From: Paenibacillus phytohabitans
GTDB taxonomy: Bacteria; Bacillota; Bacilli; Paenibacillales; Paenibacillaceae
NCBI RefSeq assembly: GCF_013141775.1
Contig: NZ_WHOB01000020.1
Location: forward strand, 186,001-250,000
Reading direction: 5' to 3'
DNA: 64,000 nt
Part shown: one piece after another, positions 45,201 to 55,112 of the stretch
Layout of the letters: each line of letters opens with the position of its first letter
How positions within the stretch are numbered: position 1 is the first letter of the stretch
Notes under the pieces: generated by a model
What the model was told of the DNA's origin: nothing
What the model saw: only the letters and a program-made list of their open reading frames with translations
The model's database searches: none
Position numbers and translations under genes: made by a program

Positions 45201-48200
45201 TTATTCCTGATTCCGGTTCCGTCTGTACACCCGGTGTAACACGAACCCGATCAGGATTAAACCGAGTCCTGCCATATAGATCGGCAGCGGGCTGTTCTCT
45301 CCAGTCTGCGGCAGTGTCCCGCCGGAGTCTGTTGCCGTGACCGTCCCTTGCGGGATGTCTTCATCTTCAATATCAACACCGCCGAGCGGAATGTCCTCAT
45401 CAACCGACACTTCCGGTGCCGGCGTGACTGGTGCAGGTGTAACCACGGCTACCGGCGCAGATGGCTGCGCTGTTGCAGGTAAGCCTGGACCTGCCGGGAT
45501 TTCCAGATCATCGATAATGATCCCCGGTACCACCGTGCCCGCTGGTGTGGGTACCGGCGTAATATCAGGTGTGACTGGCGGTGCTGTAGGGTTAGGCGTC
45601 GCCTCCGGTCCATTCGTTGCCGTTGGAGCAGCCGTTGGCCCAGCTGTCTCTACAGGCGGTACCGTTGGAAGCGGTGTGGCTGTCGGTGCTTCTGTCGGCG
45701 CTATGGTGGCCGTCGGTATTGGCGTTGGTGTGGCTGTCGGCTGCTCCGCAGGAGTATTCGCTAAGGTCAGATTCACTGCTGCGGATGAACCGATAGTCAC
45801 CGCATGCTCACTTGTATCCAACACATAACCTGCCGGTGCTGCAGTTTCAATCAGTACATAGCTGCCCAGCCAGATATTGTTGAATACTGCATTGCCCGCT
45901 GCATCCGTAGTCCGTGTATTCACAAGCACACGATCGCTGCCATTCAGGCGGTACAAGTCAAAGGTGGCACCGGCAAGTGCTTTGGTGCTGTCACCTGCAT
46001 CAATTTTGTGGACATTCAGCGTTCCTCTGACCCCGCTGCCTGTTCCCGAGCCGCTGGATACGCCGACTATAATTTCTTTGCTGGTCTCCTTGGTGACCAG
46101 TACGACATTATTACCGCTGAAGTTAACGGTATTGACCAGCTTATCCCCCGTATTCGCTACGATCAGTGATTGATATTCAAGCACATATGCGGAATGGATA
46201 TCCTGGAGGAAGCTAAGCACAAATGTCTGCTTACCCTCTGCATCAGCACTGATATTCAAGGTATAATCCGTATCCTTTATAAGCTCAGGTCCGCTCTTCG
46301 TTACATCACCATTCACGGCAGTAACTGTCCGGTACAGATGGAACGTGTCCGGCAGCAGAATCTGATTGGTACTTGGCACATCTGTAATAACGGCATCCTT
46401 CACATGGGACTGTGTCCGGTTAATAGCGATCGTCCACTGCAGCTTATCACCGTTCTGAACGCCGTCTTTGAATACATATTCGTCGCCATGCGGAATATCC
46501 ACCGAGGCCTTCAGATCTTTGGAGACCTTCTTGGTGCCATCCAGCAGATTGGCTGTGTTAGCAACTGTGGGACCAATCAACTGCCCTGCCAGGCTTGTTT
46601 TGAATACAACATAGTAAGGCGAATTGATCGCATTGTCAAAATCCACCTGAAGCTCATTCCCGCTTCCGACAGTGTAGCTATAAGAGCTGGCGGCAAGTTC
46701 GGAGCCGAAGCTGTGGGCCCCTCCGGGAGCAATATTCATCCGGTACACTTTCAGTGACCCCGGCAACAGTGACTGTCCCGCGTTCAGTATGTCTGTTACC
46801 CGGGGATCAGCAATAGCCTTACCGTTGTAATTAACGCCCACTGTCCAGGTGATCTCTTTGGCAGACGCATCATATACCCCGGATTTGAAACCGTTGTTCT
46901 TCACCTCAGGACCCGGAATGAACTGCCCTCTGGCTTCTGTCCATTGAACGTTATTCGCGCTGTCCTTCCAGTCAATCCGCGCTACGTTAATGAAATTATC
47001 TGTAGTACCTGTAAGCCAGTCATTACTGAATTCAGTCTGATAACTGATTGTGTATGTGCCGCTGATCGGTGAATTGAATTTCACCTTGAAGCCTGCGTTA
47101 GGCTGTGCCGGTGAACCGGCAATCAGTGTATACGCTGAAGCATTAAGCACGGTGCCGGCTTCATTGCGTACGACCAGTGAACCCTCGATAAACTTCTGGC
47201 CGCCGTACGGGAAACTATCCGTAACCACTACCTGGCTCATCGGATAATTATCGCCGTTCAGCGTAATCTTCCAATCCGTTACATGGGTGGCGTAGTTGAC
47301 TCCTGACAAATTCTTATAAATGATAGCCGGCCGGATAAGCTGTGTAGCCTTATCGCTATAAGTACTGTCTGAGACAGTATTGGTAATAGTGGTGTCGCTG
47401 AATACGCGGTCTACTGCTTTGGTCTTATATTCGATCAGATATGCAGAGGTCACAGTATCTGCAAACTCCAGTTTGAATCCGGCGTTTGTGCCTTCAACAA
47501 CCGGCGTTACTGTATAGTCTGCACCTGCGGTTAGAGCCGTCCCTTTCGTAGCTCCTCCTGCAGAATCCAGCGTCACCGGATAAATCCGCAGCGAGTCTGC
47601 AACCAGCTGCTGGGATTGATTGAATACATCTGTCAACACCGCATTCTCTGCAGAGATCGTGCGTTTATTGTAGTTGTATTCAATAGCCCAGCTGATAGTC
47701 TGCTTCCCCCACTCATAGCTGGCTGCCTTCTTCTTGATGCTTCCTCCGCGTTCAATAACGACTGTAGCCGAGCTGCTTACCGGATCACGTCCATCACCGG
47801 TGAAGGTAGCGGTATTCGTGAAGCTGGTCAGACTGTCGCTGACTACCTGGGTTGTATAGGCAATGCGGTACGCACCTGTAATTACAGGGTCCGTGAAGCG
47901 GAGAACAAGTTCACCGCCGGAAACGTCAGCGGTATATTTGCCGCTGTCTACAAGCTGGCCTTGAGTCACTGTACCGTCAAGCAGAACATTCAGCTGGTAC
48001 ACTGCAAGGGTTACTGTGCTGTCCAGCGACAACCCGGCAGGAACAGGGTCTGTCACCACCGCATTGCTGACCGGTTCCAGCTTCTTATTGACATCCACCG
48101 TCCAGAAGATATGATCAGCATTGAAGCCGCTGGACACGCCCTTCTTCTCAATCGTCGAACCCACGGATGGCTTAAATGCCACACTAATGGTCTGTATTCC

Positions 48201-48701
48201 GCCGTTTATGGGGAATAGAATCTGCTGAACCGTACTGCCGCTTATCACCTGTTTATCGAATTTGGTATTAATCCGCAGGGTGCCCTGTACATTGTCATGA
48301 CTCTGGATGTAGTCGTTGAAAGTCATGACGACCTGATGGGTAGACTGGCTGACCGTAAACGTTCCGACATCCCCGTCATCGGATACGAGTCCGCCCTGGA
48401 TATCATTGAACAGCTCAAACTGCTCAGGAAGCTGGAAGGTGAAGCTGTCGCCCTGGATATAACCGTGCCCGTTTGGAAGCGACCAGGTATAATCCAGCGT
48501 AACAGTAGAGTCCACATCATATACGCTTCCGGTTACGGTCTGTCCGTCCGGCCCATACACAGCCATCGATACACTGGTAATAATATCTCTGTCCTGCTCG
48601 ATTCCCTCCGCTTTAACCTGCTGGGTGAACCCCAGTCCGTAGGCATACTGCACAAACAGCATGATTATTACAATTGCCAGACTTGTTCTTTTTTTCACCA
48701 T
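45201..48701 (-). CDS. LPQTG cell-wall-anchored adhesin with five repeated domains
   Basis: The 1166-residue protein has a signal peptide (1-32), an N-terminal adhesive domain (33-180), five repeats of about 140 residues starting near 184, 320, 461, 600 and 741 (pattern K-x-G...I-x-W-x-V-x-V-N...V-V-T-D), a SpaA/Cna-B-like domain (about 891-985, starting TLNVHKIDAG and ending with the E-T-A-A-P-A-G-Y motif), a Pro/Thr-rich wall-spanning region (985-1110) and the sorting signal LPQTG (1130-1134), a membrane span and basic tail. Sortase A should link it to peptidoglycan. No sortase gene is in the window. I chose the ATG at 48699-48701 because it starts the signal peptide. Confidence 0.93.
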   Translation of the reverse strand: MVKKRTSLAIVIIMLFVQYAYGLGFTQQVKAEGIEQDRDIITSVSMAVYGPDGQTVTGSVYDVDSTVTLDYTWSLPNGHGYIQGDSFTFQLPEQFELFNDIQGGLVSDDGDVGTFTVSQSTHQVVMTFNDYIQSHDNVQGTLRINTKFDKQVISGSTVQQILFPINGGIQTISVAFKPSVGSTIEKKGVSSGFNADHIFWTVDVNKKLEPVSNAVVTDPVPAGLSLDSTVTLAVYQLNVLLDGTVTQGQLVDSGKYTADVSGGELVLRFTDPVITGAYRIAYTTQVVSDSLTSFTNTATFTGDGRDPVSSSATVVIERGGSIKKKAASYEWGKQTISWAIEYNYNKRTISAENAVLTDVFNQSQQLVADSLRIYPVTLDSAGGATKGTALTAGADYTVTPVVEGTNAGFKLEFADTVTSAYLIEYKTKAVDRVFSDTTITNTVSDSTYSDKATQLIRPAIIYKNLSGVNYATHVTDWKITLNGDNYPMSQVVVTDSFPYGGQKFIEGSLVVRNEAGTVLNASAYTLIAGSPAQPNAGFKVKFNSPISGTYTISYQTEFSNDWLTGTTDNFINVARIDWKDSANNVQWTEARGQFIPGPEVKNNGFKSGVYDASAKEITWTVGVNYNGKAIADPRVTDILNAGQSLLPGSLKVYRMNIAPGGAHSFGSELAASSYSYTVGSGNELQVDFDNAINSPYYVVFKTSLAGQLIGPTVANTANLLDGTKKVSKDLKASVDIPHGDEYVFKDGVQNGDKLQWTIAINRTQSHVKDAVITDVPSTNQILLPDTFHLYRTVTAVNGDVTKSGPELIKDTDYTLNISADAEGKQTFVLSFLQDIHSAYVLEYQSLIVANTGDKLVNTVNFSGNNVVLVTKETSKEIIVGVSSGSGTGSGVRGTLNVHKIDAGDSTKALAGATFDLYRLNGSDRVLVNTRTTDAAGNAVFNNIWLGSYVLIETAAPAGYVLDTSEHAVTIGSSAAVNLTLANTPAEQPTATPTPIPTATIAPTEAPTATPLPTVPPVETAGPTAAPTATNGPEATPNPTAPPVTPDITPVPTPAGTVVPGIIIDDLEIPAGPGLPATAQPSAPVAVVTPAPVTPAPEVSVDEDIPLGGVDIEDEDIPQGTVTATDSGGTLPQTGENSPLPIYMAGLGLILIGFVLHRVYRRNRNQE

Positions 48702-48976
48702 TTCCCAGAAGCCCCCGTTCTTAAGTTTGATATGAAACGAGCATGCAGAAAAGATGGCTGCCGAACGCACCGGTAAAAACACTCCGCCTGATGGGTCGTT
48801 ATGTATACGGGCATATGCGTCCATCTTATGTAAATAAACCGATACTCCTGTCTTTTCTGTCTAGCCCGAACGATATATACTTATATCACCTAAGAGTAGA
48901 TCTTTAGAATCAGTTATATTCAAATTATGAACTTTTATTTTCTTTTATTTATTTCTGGATTCAAGGAGAGAGCACA

Positions 48977-49738
48977 GTGAACCTTAATCTTTTTTGGGAC
49001 CGCCATCGTAATCATGATTTTGCAATGTTCTCAACCCCGCATCTCATTGCCCTGTCTATCGTCGTCCTATGCTGTCTGCTGCTCTACTTATCACGTTTCG
49101 CCCTGCGCACACATTCCGGTCTGAGGCGCAGTGTCCGCCTGCTGCTGGCACTGCTGCTGATCGCTTGCGAGGGCGGGCTGCATGTCTGGTATGTCTCCCA
49201 GGATATCTGGAGCCGCAGTTCCTCCCTGCCGCTTGAACTATGCGGTATTACCCTGCTCTTGTCGGTGATCATGCTTCTTACACGCAGCAGGCTGCTGTAT
49301 TCTTTTCTCTATTTTGCCGGGATCGGCGGTGCATTCATCGCCCTGCTTACGCCTAATCTGGTCTACCCGTTTCCGCATTTCCGCTTCCTGCTGTTCTTCA
49401 TTGCCCACGGGTCGATTATTCTGGCATCCCTGTACATGACCTGGATTGAAGGCTACAAGCCTGCCTGGCGCTCACTGTTCTTCACCATGCTCTGCCTGAA
49501 TGTTATCGCCGCATGTGTCTATGCCGCCGATATGCTGCTGGATTCCAACTATATGTTTCTGGCTCACAAGCCCAGCACGTTCTCCGTACTTGATTATTTC
49601 GGCCCTTATCCGTATTATCTGCTCGTCGAAGAGGCCTTTGCCTTTGTCATCTTCCTATTGATGTTCCTGATCTTCTTCAAGCTGCCGGAGCTGTATGCCT
49701 CCCGGCGCGGCCGCAGAGGCTGGACCAGTATGAGGTAA
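48977..49738 (+). CDS. YwaF/TIGR02206-family integral membrane protein
   Basis: The 253-residue product has about seven membrane spans and the family's N-terminal FSTPHLIAL and SLPLELCGITLLLSVIML segments. It belongs to an uncharacterised membrane-protein family (YwaF in B. subtilis). AAGGAGAG precedes the GTG start. It is divergent from the adhesin gene and followed by repeat A, whose hairpin can terminate it. Confidence 0.85.
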   Translation: MNLNLFWDRHRNHDFAMFSTPHLIALSIVVLCCLLLYLSRFALRTHSGLRRSVRLLLALLLIACEGGLHVWYVSQDIWSRSSSLPLELCGITLLLSVIMLLTRSRLLYSFLYFAGIGGAFIALLTPNLVYPFPHFRFLLFFIAHGSIILASLYMTWIEGYKPAWRSLFFTMLCLNVIAACVYAADMLLDSNYMFLAHKPSTFSVLDYFGPYPYYLLVEEAFAFVIFLLMFLIFFKLPELYASRRGRRGWTSMR

Positions 49739-49756
49739 AGGCTAATATGGGCAAAA

Positions 49757-49925
49757 AAAGAGGCTGTCCCAAAAGCCATGATATGGCTGCTTGGGACAGC
49801 TCTTTATTTTGGAGTAGGATTAACGTGAGCACTTGGGTGGACGTTCCGTCCTCTCCGCTGTTTAAGCGGGAATTGTATCAATCTTTTAAAAAATCAAAAA
49901 GAAACCTCTCTTTGACAAAATGGAA
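49757..49925 (-). repeat. Dispersed intergenic repeat A, short form
   Basis: The minus strand aligns block by block with 10762-11035 but lacks the internal piece of about 110 bp. Its closing hairpin AAGAGCTGTCCCAAGCAGCC...GGCT..TTGGGACAGCCTCTTT (49757-49805) has T-runs and can serve as terminator for the plus-strand membrane-protein gene. Confidence 0.65.
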
Positions 49926-50037
49926 GTGCGACCATCCATTGTTAATCAAGGTGAGGTTTTTTTTGTACATTCAGTAGACCATGATGGACCCAGTCTGCGT
50001 ACTTTCCGGGGTCTCTACAACATATAACTCTTTCATA

Positions 50038-50089
50038 AAAAAGGGGCTGCCCACGCAGAAGAAATTCTTCTTGTGAGACAGCCCCTTTT
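50038..50089 (-). terminator. Terminator of ppiB
   Basis: AAAAGGGGCTG...AAGAA / TTCTT...CAGCCCCTTTT forms a long hairpin with A/T-tracts on both sides. Confidence 0.88.
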
Positions 50090-50102
50090 GACGATGCTTG
50101 TA

Positions 50103-50534
50103 TTATACTTCTACTACTTCAACGGTAGCCATTTTGTCGCGGCCTTTGAAAGCATCGACTTGGTCCATACCCTCAACCACTTTACCGAATACAGTGTGTA
50201 CTCCGTCAAGGTGAGGCTGTGGAGCATAAGCGATGTAGAACTGGCTTCCGCCTGTGTTCTTACCCGCATGGGCCATAGCCAGGGAGCCGCGCTCATGCTT
50301 GTTCGGGTTAATTTCGCAGTTGATGGTATAACCAGGGCCGCCGGAGCCTGTTCCGTTAGGACAGCCGCCTTGAGCTACGAAACCTGGAATTACACGGTGG
50401 AACAACAGTCCGTTGTAGAATCCGTCTTTAGCCAGTTTCTCAAAGTTTGCTACAGTATTAGGCGCATCCTGTTCGAACAAGTCGATCAGCACGACACCGC
50501 CGTTTTCGAGTGTGATTTTCGCTTGCTTAGCCAT
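50103..50534 (-). CDS. ppiB: Cyclophilin-type peptidyl-prolyl isomerase
   Basis: The 143-residue cyclophilin has the active-site residues in [39 protein letters not shown] and [12 protein letters not shown]. It catalyses prolyl cis-trans isomerisation in the cytoplasm. The ATG at 50532-50534 has AAAGGGG. The neighbourhood spoVA-lysA-ppiB is the B. subtilis order. Confidence 0.96.
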   Translation of the reverse strand: MAKQAKITLENGGVVLIDLFEQDAPNTVANFEKLAKDGFYNGLLFHRVIPGFVAQGGCPNGTGSGGPGYTINCEINPNKHERGSLAMAHAGKNTGGSQFYIAYAPQPHLDGVHTVFGKVVEGMDQVDAFKGRDKMATVEVVEV

Positions 50535-50675
50535 ATGTAAATGACCCCTTTCGAAATGACAAATATAGAACACTTTTATTAGTTTACTATGAAACGGGGC
50601 ACAAAGCAAAGCAAGCGGGAACGATTCCCGCCTGCCCTGTTGGACTGCCCCCGCTGCCTGCGCAGCGGTTCAGGT

Positions 50676-52010
50676 TTATTTCGTAACGGTCTGTTTGGCA
50701 ATACGTGCCGGCACAATATCATTGGCGACGATATCCTGATGCGTCTCACGGCGGACCACCAGATCGCTCTGGCCGTTCTGTACGAAGACTACCGCCGGAC
50801 GGCGGATACGGTTATAGTTGCTGGCCATGGAGTAATTGTAGGCACCGGTGCAGGCAACAGCGAGCAGATCGCCGCTCTCTACCTTCGGAAGCTCTACATC
50901 CCAGATCAGCATATCCCCGCTCTCGCAGCATTTGCCGGCGATGGATACGGTCTCCTCGTTAGGCTCAGTCGCACGGCTTGCGAGCACGGCTTCGTACTTC
51001 GATTCATACAGCGCCGGACGCGGATTGTCCGTCATCCCGCCGTCAACGGCAACATATTTGCGCACACCCGGAATTTCTTTGCTCGTTCCTACGGTGTACA
51101 AGGTCGTACCGGCATCGCCTACAATACTGCGGCCCGGCTCAACCCAGATCTGCGGCAGCCCATCGCCGATACCTGCGAAATGCGTCTTCACTGCATCCGT
51201 AATGGCTGCAACATACTCGGAAACCTGCAGCGGAGTATCTCCATCCACATAACGGATACCGAATCCGCCGCCAAGATTGACGACCGGGAAGCTGATGGCC
51301 AGCTCTTCCTTCACTTTGCGGGTGAACTCGGCGATCCGCTCGATTGCAAGCTGGAAGCCCTCTGTCTCAAAAATCTGCGAACCGATATGGGAATGAACGC
51401 CAAGCAGGTTCAGATTGGCTTTGCCGTCTGCCTGTCTTACCGCTTCCTGCGCGGAGCCGTTGCCGATATCGAACCCGAATTTGGAATCCGTCTGTCCGGT
51501 CGATGCGTAGGCATGGTGGGCATGCGCTTCTACGCCCGGAGTAACCCGGAGCAGAATATTAACCGTTACTTCCTTGCGGCCAGCAATCGCCTGTAGCAGG
51601 CTGAGTTCAACCAGGTTATCGACTACAAAGCAGCCAATGCCTGCATCGATTGCCATTTCAATCTCATCCGGAGTCTTGTTATTACCGTGGAAGTGAATGC
51701 GTTCAGCCGGGAAGCCGGCTTGCAGCGCGGTATACAGCTCTCCATCGGAAACAACATCCAGCGACAGTCCTTCCTCATCCGCCAACCGGCACATGGCCAT
51801 CGTTGAGAAAGCCTTACTGGCGTAGGCAACCTGGAAACCGAGTCCGGAAGCTGTAAAAGCGTCCATGTACTCGCGGCAGCGGCGCCGGACCAATTGCTCG
51901 TCCACTATATATAGCGGGGTACCATACTCCGCTTTCAATTCTGTCACATCACATCCGCCGATTTCCAAATGCCCTGCATCGTTAATTCGGCTCGTCCCGT
52001 GTAAAAACAT
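50676..52010 (-). CDS. lysA: Diaminopimelate decarboxylase
   Basis: LysA makes L-lysine from meso-diaminopimelate. The PLP lysine is in VAYASKAFST (about K63), followed by HSHIGSQIF, GGGFGIRY, EPGRSIVGDAG and CESGD, the latter contributing the other-subunit Cys. The upstream frame is open, but GGAGG 9 nt before the ATG at 52008-52010 fixes the start (444 residues). It follows spoVAF with a gap of about 190 nt. Confidence 0.95.
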   Translation of the reverse strand: MFLHGTSRINDAGHLEIGGCDVTELKAEYGTPLYIVDEQLVRRRCREYMDAFTASGLGFQVAYASKAFSTMAMCRLADEEGLSLDVVSDGELYTALQAGFPAERIHFHGNNKTPDEIEMAIDAGIGCFVVDNLVELSLLQAIAGRKEVTVNILLRVTPGVEAHAHHAYASTGQTDSKFGFDIGNGSAQEAVRQADGKANLNLLGVHSHIGSQIFETEGFQLAIERIAEFTRKVKEELAISFPVVNLGGGFGIRYVDGDTPLQVSEYVAAITDAVKTHFAGIGDGLPQIWVEPGRSIVGDAGTTLYTVGTSKEIPGVRKYVAVDGGMTDNPRPALYESKYEAVLASRATEPNEETVSIAGKCCESGDMLIWDVELPKVESGDLLAVACTGAYNYSMASNYNRIRRPAVVFVQNGQSDLVVRRETHQDIVANDIVPARIAKQTVTK

Positions 52011-52203
52011 TGCGCAGTCCTCCAATTTCTGTGGAATATCTGTTCCACCCTGTCTAGTATATGTTACAGAACCCCGCAGCGTTACACAAAGTATGGCCTC
52101 AGGAGAGGAATTCCACTTTCTTGCGGGGCTGTTTAGTGTATTCAGTATAGCAGACAGAGGGAACTCCATAGAATGGACTAATTTGCAGTTGATTTGTATT
52201 TTC

Positions 52204-55098
52204 CTACGATTTGTGTTCCTTCTCCTGCTCAGGCGGCATCCGGGTATTATCCCGTGTTTTGTTGAAGGAAGGCCTTGTTTTGGAGCTGAGCACCGGCTGG
52301 CGCAGGAGGATTTCACCCATTGCTTTTGCATTAAACGGTATAAACGGCCACAAATACGAAGAATTGTAGGAACGGTGTGTAGTCAAGAGCACCACCAGCA
52401 GCGTTGTCCCGATCATGAAGCCGGGAATCTGGAACGCGGCCACCGCCAGCAGAAGCGCAAGCCTGACAATCCGGTTGGCCAGCCCCAGCTCATAGCTCGG
52501 CGTTGCGAACATCCCGATGGAGGCCACTGCCATGTAGAGCACCACCTCGTTGACAAAAAGACCGGTCTGCACGGCGATGTCACCTACCAGTATCGCAGCA
52601 ATGAGACCCATCGCCGAGCCGAGCGGTGTCGGGGTATGGACGGCGGCCATCCGCAGAAGATCCACCCCTAATTCGACGATTAGGAATTGGGCGATAAGCG
52701 GGATTTTCGCCGTCTTTTGCGGACCGATAAATTCCAGCATGGCCGGCTTCAGCTCCGGATGAAGGACCAGCAGCATCCACAGCGGCAGCAGGAACATCGA
52801 GGCAAAGATACCGATGAAGCGCACCCAACGCAGGTAGCTTCCCATAAAAGGCGTCTGGCGGTTCTCTTCCGCATGCTGGCAGAGATCAAAGAATGTCGTC
52901 GGCAGAACCATGACACTCGGCGAGGTATCCACGAAGACTACCACTCTGCCCTCCAGCAGATGGGAGGCCACAATATCCGGCCGCTCCGAGTACCGCACCA
53001 GCGGATACGGGTTCCATCCGCCGCCGACAATGGCCTCCTCGAGCTGTTTGTCAGCAAGGGGAATCCCGTCGATATCGACGCTTTTCAGCTTATCGGTAAC
53101 GGCCTGCACCTGAGTCTTGTCGACGATATCGTCAATATAGGCCACGCAGACATCGGTCCGGGTCCGGCGTCCGATCTGATGCATCTCGTATTTCAGCCCC
53201 GGGTCGCGTATCCGTCTTCTGACCAGAGCCACGTTGCTCAGCAGCGTCTCTGTGAAGCCGTCGCGCGCTCCGCGGACGACCCGCTCAATCGAAGGCTCAT
53301 CCGGGCTGCGCGAAGGATACGAACGGGTATCCATGATAATAACCTGGCTCTCGCCCTCGATGAAGAACACGCTCATGCCTGACAAGACTTTATTGATGCT
53401 CTCGCTGAGCAGCTCGCCCTTCTCTACCTGGACATGGGGAATATATTCGCTCATGAAGCTGGCGAATACATCGGTAGATATATTGTCCGGGGTCAGATAG
53501 GTCAGACGCTTCAGAATCTCGTCAATAATGGTATCCTTGGCGAACCCGCTGATGCAGAGCAGCGCGACACGCCGGCCCCCAAAGGACATTTCCCTGAAGA
53601 CGATATCAAAGGATGAACCCAGGCCCATGACTTCGGTCAGCGTTTTTTTGGTATCCTCCAGGTTGGTCGATACCTTATCATTGCCTTGCCAGTACTTAAT
53701 AGACTCCTCCAGAGAGTCAGAACGTTCATTGTCGCGTTTCTGCTGCTGCAGATCTTTGGGCTTACTGGCGGAGTCCGCCCCTTGACTGGACTTGGCTTTC
53801 TTAGCCTTGCTGCCGGACTGATCCCCGGCCTTCTGAGAGGCTCCAGATTTGTCTGTGTCATTACTTGAGGAACCCCCGCTCTGTGCCTGCCTGGACGATC
53901 CCTCTTCCCCCTTATCCGCACCAGAAGCGTTCTGCTCATCTTCCTCAGGCTCTTCATCATCTCCGAATAATCTGGCAAAAAATCCTTTGTGGCTCTTCTC
54001 CAGTGTCTCCGCACCCAATTCGTCTGATGTCTCCGTATCCTGTGACTGGCTGCCCGAAGCCGGAGCTGGCGGGTTGTCTCCGCCGGATGCAGAAGCTGTG
54101 CCTGCACCATCGTCTGCAGCGGGTCCCCTGGCTTCCTGCTTGTCCTCATCGCCGCCACTTGCTCCCTGGGCGGTAATCTTCTCTGTATCTGGGCTGCCTT
54201 GATCAGGTTTGACCGGGCCCTCCTGATCCGGTGTACCGGCTCCATCGGAAGCCTGCAAATCGTGGTCCCCGTAACCGGTTGCTCCGGAATCCACTCCGAT
54301 ATCCGCACCGGACTCCGCTCCGCTATCCGCACCAGTTTCTGCTCCGTTTGCAGCTTTATCTCCTTGTCCAGCTGAGGCGGAATCTCCCTGCGGCTGGCCA
54401 AGCTCGTCCGCAGCTTCAGCATCCTGATTCTGTCCGTCACCGGAGTCTGCTCCGGCTCCCTGTCCCGGTCCGGCATCATCTCCAAACAAGCTGCTCAAAA
54501 ACCCTTTGACGCCGCCCCCGGACTCCTGGCTATCCGAATCGTCTCCGGCTGCGCTGCTGTCCTTCGGGGTGCTGCCGGAAGCTTCGTTATCTGCTGCACC
54601 TCCTGTTTCACGGCTGTCCGCCGCTGTGCTGCCTGCAGCCGCGCTATCCGCTGCGTCTCCAGCTTCACGGCCTTCCGCTGCCTTACTACCGGCAGGATCG
54701 GCCTCAGAGGGCTTGCCTTCTGCGCCCGGACCCGCATCCATGCCGGAACGGATTTCCGCACCGCCCTCTATCGGCCGGGTAACAGCTCCCAGCTCACCTG
54801 AAACCTCCGCCTCCTGCGGTTGTCCCCCGCCTGCATCAGCCTGATGTACAGCTTGTCCTTCCTGCTGCGGCTGGGCTCTATCAGCCCCATTCTGCTGTGC
54901 AGCCTGCGCTTCACCCTGCGGTTGACCTTTGTCAGCACCATCCCGCTGTGCAGCTAACCCTTCATCCTGCCGTTGGCCCCCGTCTGCAACACTTTGCTGT
55001 GCAGCCTGTCCTTCATGCTGCGGCGGCTTTTGCTGCTCCGGCTTGCCATGCTTTTTATCCGCTTCCACCTGATCACCGCTGTGAATATACCTAACCAC
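52204..55098 (-). CDS. spoVAF: SpoVAF-type spore germination protein with a ~460-residue disordered extension
   Basis: The C-terminal 505 residues (about 460-964) are a GerA-family protein: a cytoplasmic domain from SLEESIKYWQ and four to five spans near 740-900 with LLPLWMLLVLHPELKP. The place between spoVAB and lysA marks it as SpoVAF, which with YqhR (FigP) amplifies germinant signals. B. subtilis SpoVAF is about 490 residues. The extra N-terminal part is rich in Gly, Ala, Asp, Glu, Gln, Ser. It starts with four 17-residue repeats (29-96, EGQAAQQ...GGQ type) and has two copies of KGFxxxLFGDD (196-206, 369-379). GTG at 55098 has AGGAGG. Confidence 0.9.
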   Translation of the reverse strand: MVRYIHSGDQVEADKKHGKPEQQKPPQHEGQAAQQSVADGGQRQDEGLAAQRDGADKGQPQGEAQAAQQNGADRAQPQQEGQAVHQADAGGGQPQEAEVSGELGAVTRPIEGGAEIRSGMDAGPGAEGKPSEADPAGSKAAEGREAGDAADSAAAGSTAADSRETGGAADNEASGSTPKDSSAAGDDSDSQESGGGVKGFLSSLFGDDAGPGQGAGADSGDGQNQDAEAADELGQPQGDSASAGQGDKAANGAETGADSGAESGADIGVDSGATGYGDHDLQASDGAGTPDQEGPVKPDQGSPDTEKITAQGASGGDEDKQEARGPAADDGAGTASASGGDNPPAPASGSQSQDTETSDELGAETLEKSHKGFFARLFGDDEEPEEDEQNASGADKGEEGSSRQAQSGGSSSNDTDKSGASQKAGDQSGSKAKKAKSSQGADSASKPKDLQQQKRDNERSDSLEESIKYWQGNDKVSTNLEDTKKTLTEVMGLGSSFDIVFREMSFGGRRVALLCISGFAKDTIIDEILKRLTYLTPDNISTDVFASFMSEYIPHVQVEKGELLSESINKVLSGMSVFFIEGESQVIIMDTRSYPSRSPDEPSIERVVRGARDGFTETLLSNVALVRRRIRDPGLKYEMHQIGRRTRTDVCVAYIDDIVDKTQVQAVTDKLKSVDIDGIPLADKQLEEAIVGGGWNPYPLVRYSERPDIVASHLLEGRVVVFVDTSPSVMVLPTTFFDLCQHAEENRQTPFMGSYLRWVRFIGIFASMFLLPLWMLLVLHPELKPAMLEFIGPQKTAKIPLIAQFLIVELGVDLLRMAAVHTPTPLGSAMGLIAAILVGDIAVQTGLFVNEVVLYMAVASIGMFATPSYELGLANRIVRLALLLAVAAFQIPGFMIGTTLLVVLLTTHRSYNSSYLWPFIPFNAKAMGEILLRQPVLSSKTRPSFNKTRDNTRMPPEQEKEHKS

Positions 55099-55112
55099 CC
55101 CGTAGCCTCCTT

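Noticed and set aside
52080..52331. Upstream extension of the lysA frame into the spoVAF gene
   Set aside because: The extension overlaps the 3' end of spoVAF in another frame. The ATG at 52010 has a strong ribosome binding site and gives the normal LysA start.
53637..54485. 282-codon frame inside the spoVAF extension, same strand
   Set aside because: It is a shadow frame created by the low-complexity, GC-rich repeats; the spoVAF frame is continuous and has the start signal.
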